NCBI RefSeq assembly: GCF_004005495.1
Contig: NZ_RZYA01000025.1
Location: 62,001-126,000, forward strand
Length of the DNA stretch: 64,000 bases
From: Streptomyces antnestii
GTDB taxonomy: Bacteria > Actinomycetota > Actinomycetes > Streptomycetales > Streptomycetaceae
Reading direction: 5' to 3'
Position 1 is the first letter of the stretch. Each line of letters begins with the position of its first letter. The notes under the pieces were generated by a model that searched no databases, had not been told where the DNA came from, and was given only the letters and a program-made list of their open reading frames with translations. Positions 8,659 to 16,817 of the stretch are shown one piece after another. A program made the translations under genes and the position numbers.

Positions 8659-9639
8659 ATGGAGCCCTGGGAAGCCCCGGTCAGGCTCCTGCCCCTTCCT
8701 CTGCCGCCTGTTCACGGGGAGGTCTTCGGCTGGTATCTGCACCGCCTCGCCGCCGCCAACCACGTGACGTCGGGCCAACTGGCGAAAACCCTGACCCCTT
8801 TCAAAAATGCGCTGATCGGCAAGCGGACGGACACGTTATGGCGCTGGACTCCGATGGTTCTGCCGCGGCTGGCACTCCTGACGGGTCTCCCTCACGAGAC
8901 CCTTCGGATGCTATTGCCAGCGGTCTCCCGGATTGAGGCGCGTACCGGAGGCGAGGTGATCCGCTACCGGCGGCGTCTCTACGTCGCGTGCTCGCACTGC
9001 ATGCATCGCCGTGGAATCACCGAACCAGTCCTCGCGCATCGCCCCGCCGATCTTCAGCTCTGCCGCCGACACGGCATCTGGCTCGACGGCAACCGCCAAT
9101 ACCGCGTCGGCCACCTTCCAGAACTTGTCACCGCTCAACACCGGCACCGGCGAATCGCCCGCCGCTTCCCCGACACCCTGGAAGCAGCGACGAAGGAAGC
9201 GCAGCACATGGTCCGATCCTGGCTTCTGAACAAGAAGCAGCCCCATCTGCTCTCACGCTGGAACGACCGTCTCGCGCAACTCCCGCCCAGGGAGGCCATC
9301 TACGAGAACATCATCAGGCGACGCGTCGACGAGCGGGAGTTCATCGCCACCTACCCGGAGTTCGTCACCATGCTCGGCATGGTGGCCGACCCTGCTTGGC
9401 GAGCACGACGGGCACCTCGCCAATGGGGGAACCTAAGCCAGCACCGGCGCACGATCGACGCCGTCTACGCAGAAGCCGAGCACCGGCTCAACGTCCCATC
9501 TCTCCGGGAGAATCGACACTCCCACACCTTCTACAACGACGCCCTCTTTCGCTGGACTGACTCCCTGGGACGATCACTGATGCTGGTGACGACGCCGGAC
9601 GACCACGACGCCCTGCGGGAAGAGTCCCACCAGAACTGA
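8659..9639 (+). CDS. tniQ: TniQ-family target-selection protein
   Basis: A 326-residue TniQ protein. The N-terminal TniQ domain begins LPLPLPPVHGEVFGWYLHRLA (about residues 11-31). A zinc-finger pair follows: CSHCMHRRGI (about 110-119) and LCRRHGIWLDG (about 133-143), giving CxxC plus CxxH ligands. Family members recruit the transposition complex to a target. It lies 3 bp after the tnsC frame, so it is the last gene of the operon. The transposon's right-end repeats begin within its last codons (9625). It is much shorter than Tn7 TnsD, closer to Tn5053 TniQ. Confidence 0.85.
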   Translation: MEPWEAPVRLLPLPLPPVHGEVFGWYLHRLAAANHVTSGQLAKTLTPFKNALIGKRTDTLWRWTPMVLPRLALLTGLPHETLRMLLPAVSRIEARTGGEVIRYRRRLYVACSHCMHRRGITEPVLAHRPADLQLCRRHGIWLDGNRQYRVGHLPELVTAQHRHRRIARRFPDTLEAATKEAQHMVRSWLLNKKQPHLLSRWNDRLAQLPPREAIYENIIRRRVDEREFIATYPEFVTMLGMVADPAWRARRAPRQWGNLSQHRRTIDAVYAEAEHRLNVPSLRENRHSHTFYNDALFRWTDSLGRSLMLVTTPDDHDALREESHQN

Positions 9640-9812
9640 AAAGCACCAGGCCACGGCCGTGCCGTCCGACAGAACAAATGGGACCGTCCCAGCTCTCGCT
9701 CAAGCAGGCGCATCACTGCGCAGATCCACTGGGCCGCCCGGCTTCCAACCCGTCCCAGCAGAACTGACAAGGCCCAGGTCAGAGACACCTCCTCGATCCA
9801 GATCTTTTGGGA
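9625..9812 (+). repeat. Right-end transposase-binding-like repeats
   Basis: Four related sites lie in one orientation: TCCCACCAGAACTGAAAAG (9625), TCCGACAGAACAAATGGGA (9665), TCCCAGCAGAACTGACA (9753) and TCCAGATCTTTTGGGA (9797). Two similar sites lie at the left end in the opposite orientation. Ordered, inverted arrays of this kind are what TnsB binds in Tn7-like elements. The assignment is by pattern only. Confidence 0.5.
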
Positions 9813-9849
9813 ACGGACAGCCGAACCCCCGGAAAGCCGAGGACGCGCC

Positions 9850-10266
9850 CTACGACCGCGCGTCGTCGGCGGGGCGGTTCCTGACCGGACGTGTGTGGAT
9901 CTTGGCGACGCAAGCCGGCATGACCGCGCTGTCGTCGTGGGGGCCGGCCCGGTACGCGCTCGGGCTCTCGCCGACCAGTTCGGTGAAGCGCGAGCTGAAC
10001 GACCCGAGCGACGTACAACCCACCGCGAAGCAGACCTCCGTCACACTCAGGTCGCCCCGCCGCAGCAGCGCCTTGGCCCGCTCGACACGGCGGGTCATGA
10101 GGTAGCTGTACGGGGTCTCGCCGAAGGCCGCGCGGAAGCTGCGCGAGAAGTGTCCGGGCGACATGTGGGCGCCGCGCGCGAGCGCCGTCACGTCGAGAGG
10201 CTCCGCGTAGTCGCGGTCCATCGTGTCCCTGGCCCGGCGCAGTCGTACGAGGTCCTCAAGCGTCAC
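9850..10266 (-). CDS. Short AraC-family regulator
   Basis: A 138-residue protein consisting almost only of the double HTH of the AraC family. The first HTH is at about residues 20-60 (LDVTALARGAHMSPGHFSRSFRAAFG). The second is at about 70-110 (ERAKALLRRGDLSVTEVCFAVGCTSLGSFSSRF), with the family endings P-Y-SYLMTRRVERA and GESPSAYR. There is no ligand-binding domain, as in MarA/SoxS-like members. It ends about 40 bp from the right side of the transposon. It is divergent from the NmrA-like gene, which is its likely target. Confidence 0.88.
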   Translation of the reverse strand: MTLEDLVRLRRARDTMDRDYAEPLDVTALARGAHMSPGHFSRSFRAAFGETPYSYLMTRRVERAKALLRRGDLSVTEVCFAVGCTSLGSFSSRFTELVGESPSAYRAGPHDDSAVMPACVAKIHTRPVRNRPADDARS

Positions 10267-10464
10267 GCCGCCAGCCTACGGGCGCCGCCCGGCCCGCGCA
10301 GGCGTTCGCGCCCGTCGCGCCCCCGTCGCGCCTGGTCAGCGACTTTTTCCCGGCCCTCGGTCACATTTCCCGCCCGGCAGGGGTCAGAGAAGCAGACCTC
10401 GGAAATCCCGACGGTCCCGAAGATCTCGAAGATCCCTGAAATCCCTGAACCCACAGGAGCAGCC

Positions 10465-11253
10465 ATGACCGCACCCATCCTGGTCACCGGTGGCACCGGC
10501 ACGCTGGGCCGCCATGTCGTCCCCCTGCTGCGCGAGGCCGGCCGCACCGTGCGCGTCCTCAGCCGACACGGGCGCGAGGCCGCCGACGGAGTCGAGTACG
10601 TGAGCGCCGACCTGCTGAATGACAACGGCGAAGGGCTGTGCGACGCGCTGGACGGAACGGAGATCGTCCTGCATCTCGCGGGCGGCCCCAAGGGCGACGA
10701 CGTGGCGACCCGGAACCTGGTGCGGGCGGCGCAGCGGGCCGGGAGCGTGAAGCACCTCGTGTACATCTCGGTCATCGGCGCGGACACGGTCCCGGTCGCC
10801 TGGCTGCGGAACAAGCTGGCCGCCGAGCAGGCCGTCGCCGGGTCCGGCATCCCGTTCACGACGCTGCGGGCCGCCCAGTTCCACGACCTCGTCCTGACGG
10901 TGGTGGAGAAGATGGCGAAGCTGCCGGTGCTCCCAGTGCCGGGCGGCCTCCGCTTCGAGCCGGTCGACGCGCGCGACGTGGCGGCCCACCTGGTGGAACT
11001 GGCGCTCGGCGAGCCGGCCGGCCCGGTTCCGGACCTGGCCGGTCCCCGGGTGTACGGGATGGCAGAGCTGGGCGGCGGCTACCTCGCGGCACGCGGCAGG
11101 CGCCGCCCGAAGCTGCCGGTCCGCATCCCCGGGAAGGCGGGCCGCGCGTACCGGGCGGGCGAGAACCTGGCCGGCGCGGGGGCCACGAGGGGCGGCCGCA
11201 CGTGGGAGTCCTTCCTCGCCGAGCGCGTCACCGGCCCCCAGACCGATGACTGA
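10465..11253 (+). CDS. NAD(P)-binding NmrA/SDR-like oxidoreductase
   Basis: A 262-residue atypical short-chain dehydrogenase. The Rossmann motif TGGTGTLGRHVV is at residues about 8-19, an adenine-side ADLLND at about 49-54, LVYISVIGAD at about 105-114 replaces the classical YxxxK region, and RAAQFHDLV follows. Most similar Streptomyces proteins are annotated as SDR family NAD(P)H-binding reductases. Start is ATG 10465 with AGGAG 7 nt upstream. It is divergent from the AraC-like regulator. Its stop codon is embedded in the first of five 7-bp tandem repeats. Confidence 0.85.
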   Translation: MTAPILVTGGTGTLGRHVVPLLREAGRTVRVLSRHGREAADGVEYVSADLLNDNGEGLCDALDGTEIVLHLAGGPKGDDVATRNLVRAAQRAGSVKHLVYISVIGADTVPVAWLRNKLAAEQAVAGSGIPFTTLRAAQFHDLVLTVVEKMAKLPVLPVPGGLRFEPVDARDVAAHLVELALGEPAGPVPDLAGPRVYGMAELGGGYLAARGRRRPKLPVRIPGKAGRAYRAGENLAGAGATRGGRTWESFLAERVTGPQTDD

Positions 11254-11284
11254 TGGCTGATGGCTGATGGCTGATGGCTGATGG
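11250..11284. repeat. Five perfect 7-bp tandem repeats (CTGATGG) over a stop codon
   Basis: CTGATGG is repeated five times without a break, then degenerates (CCGATG). The TGA stop of the upstream reductase gene is in the first unit. Because 7 is not a multiple of 3, copy-number change would not extend the reading frame in a regular way. Confidence 0.9.
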
Positions 11285-11341
11285 CCGATGCGGAAAGTCG
11301 CAGATAATCCGCAACGGATCAAATTCGCTACCCTGGCAGGC

Positions 11342-11827
11342 ATGACCTCCTCGGCGACCACCCGCACCGAACCGGACCTCTCCTTCCTGCTCGACCACAC
11401 CAGCCACGTGCTGCGCACGCAGATGGCGGCGGCCCTCTCCGAGATCGGCCTCACGGCCCGGATGCACTGCGTACTGGTGCACGCCCTGGAGGATGAGCGC
11501 ACCCAGGCGCGGCTCGCCGAGATCGGCGACATGGACAAGACCACGATGGTGGTGACGGTCGACGCCCTGGAGAAGGCGGGCCTCGCCGAGCGCCGCACGT
11601 CCGCGCGGGACCGGCGCGCACGGATCATCGCGGTCACCGAGAAGGGCGCGCAGGTCGCCGCGCAGAGCCAGGCGATCGCCGACCGCGTCCACGAGGAGGC
11701 GCTCGGGGCCCTCCCCGAGGCGGAGCGCGAGGCACTGCTGCGCGCCCTGAACCTCCTGGCCGAGGGCCATCTCGCCACCCCGGCGGAGAGCCCACGCCCG
11801 GCCCGGAGGGCACGCCGCGAGAGCTAG
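11342..11827 (+). CDS. MarR-family regulator
   Basis: A 161-residue winged-helix regulator. Residues about 15-40 form the dimerisation helix (FLLDHTSHVLRTQMAAALSEIGL). About 60-100 hold the wHTH (ARLAEIGDMDKTTMVVTVDALEKAGLAERR, then the wing SARDRRARIIAVTEKG). ATG 11342 is preceded by TACCCT 7 nt upstream, which fits a leaderless promoter. A short palindrome ATCCG-CAA-CGGAT (11307-11319) lies just before that -10 box. The gene precedes an MFS exporter, the usual arrangement for a MarR that senses a substrate of the pump. Confidence 0.9.
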   Translation: MTSSATTRTEPDLSFLLDHTSHVLRTQMAAALSEIGLTARMHCVLVHALEDERTQARLAEIGDMDKTTMVVTVDALEKAGLAERRTSARDRRARIIAVTEKGAQVAAQSQAIADRVHEEALGALPEAEREALLRALNLLAEGHLATPAESPRPARRARRES

Positions 11828-11872
11828 AAGCCTCAAGCCCTCAAGCCTGAGGCCTGAAGCCTGAAGCCTGAC
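11828..11872. repeat. Short direct repeats (CAAGCCCT / GCCTGAA type) after the MarR stop
   Basis: Directly after the TAG stop, overlapping 7-8 nt units of the form CTCAAGCC and GCCTGAA recur about six times. It is a second short reiteration next to the CTGATGG array, so the marR gene is bracketed by tandem repeats. Confidence 0.7.
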
Positions 11873-11886
11873 GACGAATCCGAACT

Positions 11887-11910
11887 AGATAGTCTGCAAC
11901 GAAACCATCT
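11887..11910. promoter_or_regulatory. Imperfect palindrome before the MFS gene, candidate MarR operator
   Basis: Arms AGATAGTCT and AAACCATCT (7 of 9 positions complementary) flank a 6-nt centre GCAACG. This resembles operators of MarR-regulated EmrB/QacA pumps. It lies about 57 bp before the pump start codon and 60 bp after the marR stop. Binding is inferred. Confidence 0.5.
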
Positions 11911-11966
11911 GCTACGGTCATTCCTGTCGGCCCGCAGCGGCTCCCGCCGCGGCCTTTTCTCAGGAG

Positions 11967-13445
11967 ATGCCCGAGATGCCAGCCGTTTCCGCACCACCCC
12001 ACACCCGTTCGGCCCCCCGCACCCGTCCGGCACCCCGCACCCCCGGCCGCTCCCGCCGGGCGGCCCTCGGTGTTCTGGCCACGGGAATGCTGATGACGGT
12101 TCTCGACGGCAGCATCGTGACCGTCGCGATGCCGGCCATCCAGAGCGACCTGGGGTTCACCCCGGTCGGCCTCAGCTGGGTCGTCAACGCCTACCTGATC
12201 GCGTTCGGCAGCCTGCTGCTGCTCGCCGGGCGGCTCGGTGACCTCCTCGGACGCAAGCGCCTGTTCCTGGTGGGTACGGCGGTCTTCACCGCGGCCTCGC
12301 TCCTGGCGGGCGTGGCCACGAGCCCCGGGCTCCTGATCGCCGCGAGGTTCCTCCAGGGCGTCGGCAGCGCGCTGGCGTCCGCCGTCAGCCTCGGCATCCT
12401 CGTCACGCTGTTCACCGAACCCCGCGAACGAGCAAGGGCCATCGCCGTGTTCAGCTTCACCGGCGCCGCCGGAGCCTCGGTCGGGCAGGTCCTGGGCGGC
12501 GTACTCACCGACGCGCTCAGCTGGCACTGGATCTTCTTCATCAACCTGCCGATCGGACTCGCGACCCTCGCGGTCGCCGTGCCCGCCCTGCCCCGTGACC
12601 GCGGCCTCGGGCTCAGGGCCGGTGCCGACACGGCCGGCGCGCTGCTCGTCACCGCCGGGCTGATGCTGGGGATCTACTCCGTCGTCAAGGTCGAGGAGTA
12701 CGGCTGGGCTTCGGCGCACACGCTCGGGTTCGGCGCCCTCGCCGCCGTCCTGCTCGCCGGGTTCTTCGTCCGGCAGGCCAGGGCCCGTACGCCGCTCATG
12801 CCGCTGCGGATCCTGCGCTCGCGCAGCGTCGCCGGGGCCAACCTGGTCCAGATGCTGATGGTGGCCGCCCTGTTCTCCTTCCAGATCCTGGTCGCGCTCT
12901 ACCTTCAGAAGGTGCTCGGCTACGGCGCCGCGGCGACCGGCCTCGCGATGCTCCCCGCCGCCGCGGTCATCGGCGCGGTCTCCCTCGGCGTATCGGCCCG
13001 CCTCAACGCCCGCTTCGGCGAACGCACCGTGCTGCTCACCGGGATCGTGCTCCTCGTCGGCGCACTCGGACTCCTCGCCCGGGTCCCCGTACACGCGCAC
13101 TACGCCACCGACATCCTCCCGGTGATGTTCCTCGCCGCCGGATTCGGCCTCGCCCTGCCCGCGCTGACCTCGCTCGGCATGTCCGGAGCCGGCGAGGCCG
13201 ACGCGGGGCTCGCCTCCGGCCTCTTCAACACCACCCAGCAGATCGGCATGGCCGTGGGCGTCGCCGTGCTCTCCACGCTCGCCGCGTCCCGCACCCGGCA
13301 GCTCACGGCACACGGCGCCACCCGCGCCGAGGCCCTCACCAGCGGCTACCACCTGGCCTTCACGATCGGCACGGGTCTCCTCGTCAGCGCGTTCGTGATC
13401 GCGTACGTGGTGCTGCGCAGCCCCCGCAAGACGCCGACGAACTGA
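11967..13445 (+). CDS. DHA2-type (EmrB/QacA) 14-TM MFS drug exporter
   Basis: A 492-residue proton-coupled exporter. A basic Pro/Arg/Thr-rich N-terminus (about 1-30) is followed by about 14 hydrophobic helices. Motif D1 (LDGSIVTVAMPAIQ) is in TM1, motif A (GRLGDLLGRKRLF) in loop 2-3, and the antiporter motif C region (GAAGASVGQVLGGVLTD) in TM5. These mark the DHA2 family, which expels cationic drugs and antibiotics. It is downstream of marR, with a candidate operator between them. Upstream in-frame starts at 11967 and 11976 (both MP) are close; CAGGAG lies 4-8 nt before the first. Confidence 0.9.
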   Translation: MPEMPAVSAPPHTRSAPRTRPAPRTPGRSRRAALGVLATGMLMTVLDGSIVTVAMPAIQSDLGFTPVGLSWVVNAYLIAFGSLLLLAGRLGDLLGRKRLFLVGTAVFTAASLLAGVATSPGLLIAARFLQGVGSALASAVSLGILVTLFTEPRERARAIAVFSFTGAAGASVGQVLGGVLTDALSWHWIFFINLPIGLATLAVAVPALPRDRGLGLRAGADTAGALLVTAGLMLGIYSVVKVEEYGWASAHTLGFGALAAVLLAGFFVRQARARTPLMPLRILRSRSVAGANLVQMLMVAALFSFQILVALYLQKVLGYGAAATGLAMLPAAAVIGAVSLGVSARLNARFGERTVLLTGIVLLVGALGLLARVPVHAHYATDILPVMFLAAGFGLALPALTSLGMSGAGEADAGLASGLFNTTQQIGMAVGVAVLSTLAASRTRQLTAHGATRAEALTSGYHLAFTIGTGLLVSAFVIAYVVLRSPRKTPTN

Positions 13446-13507
13446 TCGCCCCCCTCCTCCCCTCCCCCTCGCCCACCACCACGTCACACCCCGCCGACGG
13501 AGGCGTC

Positions 13508-13972
13508 ATGACAGCGAAGAGCGGCCCCGCACCCCGGATCCTCACCGACGAAGAGCTCCACCTGCTGCTCGCCCGAGGGCAGTTCGGGACGCTGGCGAGT
13601 GTCCGGCGCACCGGGCATCCACATCTGTCCACCGTGCTCTACCACTGGAGCCCCGAGGAGCGCGTCGTGCGCGTCTCCACCACGGCCGACCGCCTCAAGG
13701 CCCGCCAGCTGCGGAGCGACCCGCATGCCGCGCTGCACGTCAGCGGCCCCGACGTGTGGTCCTTCGCGGTCGCCGAGGGCGAGGCCGAGGTGTCGGAGGT
13801 GACGGCCTCGCCCGGCGACGCCGTCGGCCGCGAACTGCTCGCCATGACACCGGGGTTCGACGACGCCGGGCAGGAGGCGGAGTTTCTCGCCCAGCTGGTC
13901 GAGGAGCGCCGCGTGGTGATCAGACTCCACGTCTCCCGGCTCTACGGAACGGCCCTCGATTTCCCGAAGTGA
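13508..13972 (+). CDS. PPOX-class / F420-dependent flavin-fold oxidoreductase
   Basis: A 154-residue split-barrel protein with the family pattern: LTDEELHLLLARGQFGTLASVRRTGHPHLSTVLYHW (about residues 12-47), VSTTADRLKARQLRSDPHAALHVSG (about 57-80), and a short C-terminal strand. TIGR03618-type members use F420 or FMN to reduce or bind small aromatic compounds. Start is ATG 13508 with GGAGG 5 nt upstream. It follows the MFS gene by 62 bp on the same strand and may be read with it. It is convergent with the HelD-like gene, 9 bp apart. Confidence 0.8.
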   Translation: MTAKSGPAPRILTDEELHLLLARGQFGTLASVRRTGHPHLSTVLYHWSPEERVVRVSTTADRLKARQLRSDPHAALHVSGPDVWSFAVAEGEAEVSEVTASPGDAVGRELLAMTPGFDDAGQEAEFLAQLVEERRVVIRLHVSRLYGTALDFPK

Positions 13973-13981
13973 ACGGGCCGC

Positions 13982-16060
13982 TCAGGGTGCCGCGGGGAAC
14001 GGCAGCGGGCGGCTGTGCACGATGTCGAGGCGGGACACGGCGCGGGTCAGGACGACGTACAGCCGGTGCAGACCGCGGCGCTCGGCCTCGGCGACGGCGG
14101 CCGGTTCGACGGCGACCACATGGTCGTACTCGAGTCCCTTGGCGACGGATGCGCCGAGGACGGTGACGCGGGCGCGCGGGTCATCGGGGCCGCCCACCTC
14201 GATTCCCGCCGCCGTCAGGGCGGTCCGGAGCGCCGACACCGGTTCGCCGTCCGCCGCGACGACGCCCACCGATCCCTCGTGCGCCAGTGCTCCGCGCACG
14301 GCGTCGACGGTCTCCGCGAGCACGTCGTCCGCCCGGCGGATCCTCAACTCCCCGTCCTGGCGCAGGGAACGGGCCGGTGGCACGTCCACGTCGAGCAGGC
14401 CGAGGAGGCGGTTGGTGAGCGCGACGACCATGCCGGGGACGCGGAACCCGGTGGTCAGGGGCGCGACCAGGGCGTCGGGTTTACCCAGGTGGCCGAGCAG
14501 TTCGGGCCAGGTGCGGGCCGCCCACGGCGTGGTGCCCTGCGCGAGGTCGCCGAGCACGGTCAGCGATCCGAACGCGGCGCGGCGGGCGATCGAGCGGGCC
14601 TGCATCGGGGAGAGGTCCTGGGCCTCGTCGATGACGATGTGCCCGTAGCCGGCAGGGTGTTCGAGGAGCCCGGCGACCTCGTCGAGGAGGACCAGGTCCG
14701 CCGCCGACCACGCGGCCGACCGGTAGGAGCGCGGGGGCTTCGCCCACAGGATCGCCTGCTGCTCGCCGACGTCGAGGATCCCGTCGGCCGCGGCGGCGAG
14801 CGCGTCCGCGTCGCCGAGGAGCGCGGCCACGACCTCCTCGGGCCGCACCCGGGGCCACACCGCGTCGACGTACGCGCTCATCGGCCGGGACCGGCCGGTC
14901 TTGTGCAGCCAGAGGTTGTTCACCGGGCCCGACCTGCGTTCGGCCTGCTCCTGAAGATGCCGCAGGGCCCGGCTGCGCACGCGCTCGCGCCCGGTCGCGT
15001 ACGGCGGTTCCTCCTCCCGTACGGCCTCCACGATCCGCGTGAGCACGGCGGACGGCACCCGCCAGCGGTACGAACCGTCGGGTACGGCGAAGGAGTCGGG
15101 GGCCGCGTCGGGCCGCACGCGCGCGTAGAGGGCGCGGCGCAGGACGGCGGCCATCCGGGCGTCGTGCTTCACGGCGGCGGCGGAATCGGTGTCCTCGTAC
15201 ATCCGCGCCTTGCTCACCGCCGCACCGCACTCCTCGACGAGGATCTCCTCGACCGTGGACTGGCGCACGCCGCTCTCGCCTAGCGCGGGCAGCACCTCGG
15301 AGATGTAGGTGAGGAAGGTGCGGTTGGGCCCGAGGATGAGCAGTCCGCCACGCTGGACGCGCTGGGGGTGGGTGTAGAGGAGGTACGCGGCCCGGTGCAG
15401 GCCGACCGCCGTCTTTCCGGTGCCGGGGGCGCCCTGTACGCAGACGGAGGCGGCGAGGCCGGCGCGGACGAGGTCGTCCTGTTCGGGCTGGATGGTGGCG
15501 GCGATGTCCCGCATGGGGCCGACGCGGGGCCGCTCGATCTCGCGGGCGACGATGCGGCTCTCCCCCACGGACACGCCGCCCTCCGCCTCGAGCCACTCGT
15601 CCTCCAGGCCGGTCAGGTCGGCGGAGTCGCCCTTGCTGCCGGGGGCCCAGCCGAAGCGGCGACGGACCGCGACGCCCTGCGGCTCCTGGGGGCCAGCCTG
15701 GTAGAAGGCGCGCGAGACGGGGGCGCGCCAGTCGACGACGAGGGGCGGGGCGGCCGGGTGCTCGCTGATACGGCGACGGCCCACGTGGTAGCTCTGCCCG
15801 GCGTGGTCGCCCGCGCTCTCCCTGGCCGCGAAGTCGAGACGCCCGAAGAAGAGCGGAACGTCGGGCAGTTCGTGAAGTTCCTTGGCTTTGCTGCGCAGTT
15901 GGTGGCCGAGCACTTCGGCGTCGGCCCCGGAGGCGGAGACGTCCTCGCCGACGACGACCTGTTCGTCGGCGCCTTCGATCATCGCGGCGAGGGCGGCCCG
16001 GCAGGTGTCGTGGTGGTCGCGTTCCTGGGCGAGGGTGCGGAGGTCGGCGGTGTCAGTCAC
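13982..16060 (-). CDS. HelD-like UvrD-type ATPase (RNA polymerase recycling family)
   Basis: A 692-residue superfamily 1 ATPase. After an N-terminal HelD arm (about 1-200, with FFGRLDF and the R-P box VVDWRAPVSRAFYQ), Walker A is GAPGTGKTAVG (about 210-220). Walker B/motif II is HIVIDEAQDLSPMQ, motif III LTVLGDLAQGT and motif VI LYVVLTRAV. HelD relatives push into RNA polymerase to release stalled complexes; some streptomycete members (HelR) protect against rifamycins. No rifamycin-associated element was found upstream. Start is GTG 16060. It follows a tetR gene by 53 bp on the same strand. Confidence 0.85.
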   Translation of the reverse strand: MTDTADLRTLAQERDHHDTCRAALAAMIEGADEQVVVGEDVSASGADAEVLGHQLRSKAKELHELPDVPLFFGRLDFAARESAGDHAGQSYHVGRRRISEHPAAPPLVVDWRAPVSRAFYQAGPQEPQGVAVRRRFGWAPGSKGDSADLTGLEDEWLEAEGGVSVGESRIVAREIERPRVGPMRDIAATIQPEQDDLVRAGLAASVCVQGAPGTGKTAVGLHRAAYLLYTHPQRVQRGGLLILGPNRTFLTYISEVLPALGESGVRQSTVEEILVEECGAAVSKARMYEDTDSAAAVKHDARMAAVLRRALYARVRPDAAPDSFAVPDGSYRWRVPSAVLTRIVEAVREEEPPYATGRERVRSRALRHLQEQAERRSGPVNNLWLHKTGRSRPMSAYVDAVWPRVRPEEVVAALLGDADALAAAADGILDVGEQQAILWAKPPRSYRSAAWSAADLVLLDEVAGLLEHPAGYGHIVIDEAQDLSPMQARSIARRAAFGSLTVLGDLAQGTTPWAARTWPELLGHLGKPDALVAPLTTGFRVPGMVVALTNRLLGLLDVDVPPARSLRQDGELRIRRADDVLAETVDAVRGALAHEGSVGVVAADGEPVSALRTALTAAGIEVGGPDDPRARVTVLGASVAKGLEYDHVVAVEPAAVAEAERRGLHRLYVVLTRAVSRLDIVHSRPLPFPAAP

Positions 16061-16113
16061 CCCACGACGATAACGTAACCGAGTAACATTTTTAACCCAG
16101 ACTCATGACAGCC

Positions 16114-16746
16114 TCACGAGGGGCCGATCGCCCCGAGCCCGCCCTCCAACTGCCGGAACCCCAGCTCGGCGGCGGCCACGGCATCCGGCGCCACGTCATC
16201 CGCGCTCTCCCCCGCGGCGATCCGCCGCCAGTTCTCCATGGCGAGAACGCGCTGCACGGCAAAGATCTGCCCGGCCCCGAGCGCCGCCTCGACCCCTTCT
16301 CCCAGCGCGTCGGCAAGCCTTTTCTCCGACCGCTCCTGATACCCGTAGGCCCGCGCGACCAGCGAGGGCGTCCCGTAGAGCAGCCGGTGGAAGGCGAGCA
16401 CCGCGGGATGGTCGTTCAGGCCGGTCACCGGGTCGCGCCGCTCAAGCCCGTCGAGAAAGTGCGCCCGCAGCGCGGCGAGCGGCGTCACCCCGTCGCCCCG
16501 CCCGGACACGACCCGCGCGGCCTCGTCCTCGTGGTCGGCGAACCGGTGCAGGACCAGGTCCTCCTTGGTCGGGAAGTACCGGAAGAGGGTCGGCTTGGAG
16601 ATCTCGACGGCGGCCGCGACCTCGGCGACCGACACGTTGTCGAACCCCTTCTCCAGAAACAGCCCGATGGCCGCCTCGGAGATCGCCTGATACATCCGCC
16701 GCTTCTTCCGCTCACGGAGGCCCATCTCACCGGTGTCGCCACTCAT
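16114..16746 (-). CDS. TetR-family regulator
   Basis: A 210-residue regulator with the N-terminal TetR HTH: LRERKKRRMYQAISEAAIGLFLEKGFDNVSV (about residues 9-39), AEVAAAVEISKPTLFRYFPTKEDLV (about 40-64). The helical ligand domain is unassigned. Start is ATG 16746. It precedes the HelD-like gene by 53 bp on the same strand. The gap holds a GTTAC-TCG-GTTAC direct repeat (bottom strand, about 16065-16086) that could be a control site. The pairing suggests it controls helD, but this is inferred. Confidence 0.88.
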   Translation of the reverse strand: MSGDTGEMGLRERKKRRMYQAISEAAIGLFLEKGFDNVSVAEVAAAVEISKPTLFRYFPTKEDLVLHRFADHEDEAARVVSGRGDGVTPLAALRAHFLDGLERRDPVTGLNDHPAVLAFHRLLYGTPSLVARAYGYQERSEKRLADALGEGVEAALGAGQIFAVQRVLAMENWRRIAAGESADDVAPDAVAAAELGFRQLEGGLGAIGPS

Positions 16747-16817
16747 GCCGGGAAGCGTACGGGCCCGGGCGCGCCCGTCTCGCCGCTCATGCGGGGAACG
16801 TACGCAGGCCGCCGGTG

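Larger units (their letters stand above)
4771..9812 (+). mobile_element. Compact Tn7-like transposon (tnsA-tnsB-tnsC-tniQ), no cargo
   Basis: Four same-strand, tightly packed genes form a complete Tn7/Tn5053-type transposition module: TnsA endonuclease, DDE transposase, AAA+ regulator and TniQ target selector. Short related repeats flank them in opposite orientations. On the left they are at 4771-4788 and 4790-4806 (bottom strand reads TCC..CAGAA..GGG). On the right they are at 9625-9643, 9665-9683, 9753-9769 and 9797-9812. These look like transposase-binding sites. The exact ends and target duplication were not found, so the boundaries given are the outermost repeats. No cargo, cas gene or CRISPR array is inside. 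Confidence 0.7.

Noticed and set aside
4771..9812. CRISPR-associated transposon
   Set aside because: TniQ and TnsC types occur in such systems, but no cas12k or Cascade gene and no array lie inside or near the element.
11841..13487. A 548-codon frame antisense to the MFS exporter
   Set aside because: It is the usual mirror of strong third-position GC in a real gene; the protein is charged low complexity and the forward frame is a clear exporter.
16061..16113. Rifamycin-associated element before the HelD-like gene
   Set aside because: The GGGGCTTGC-type palindrome expected for such an element is absent from the gap.
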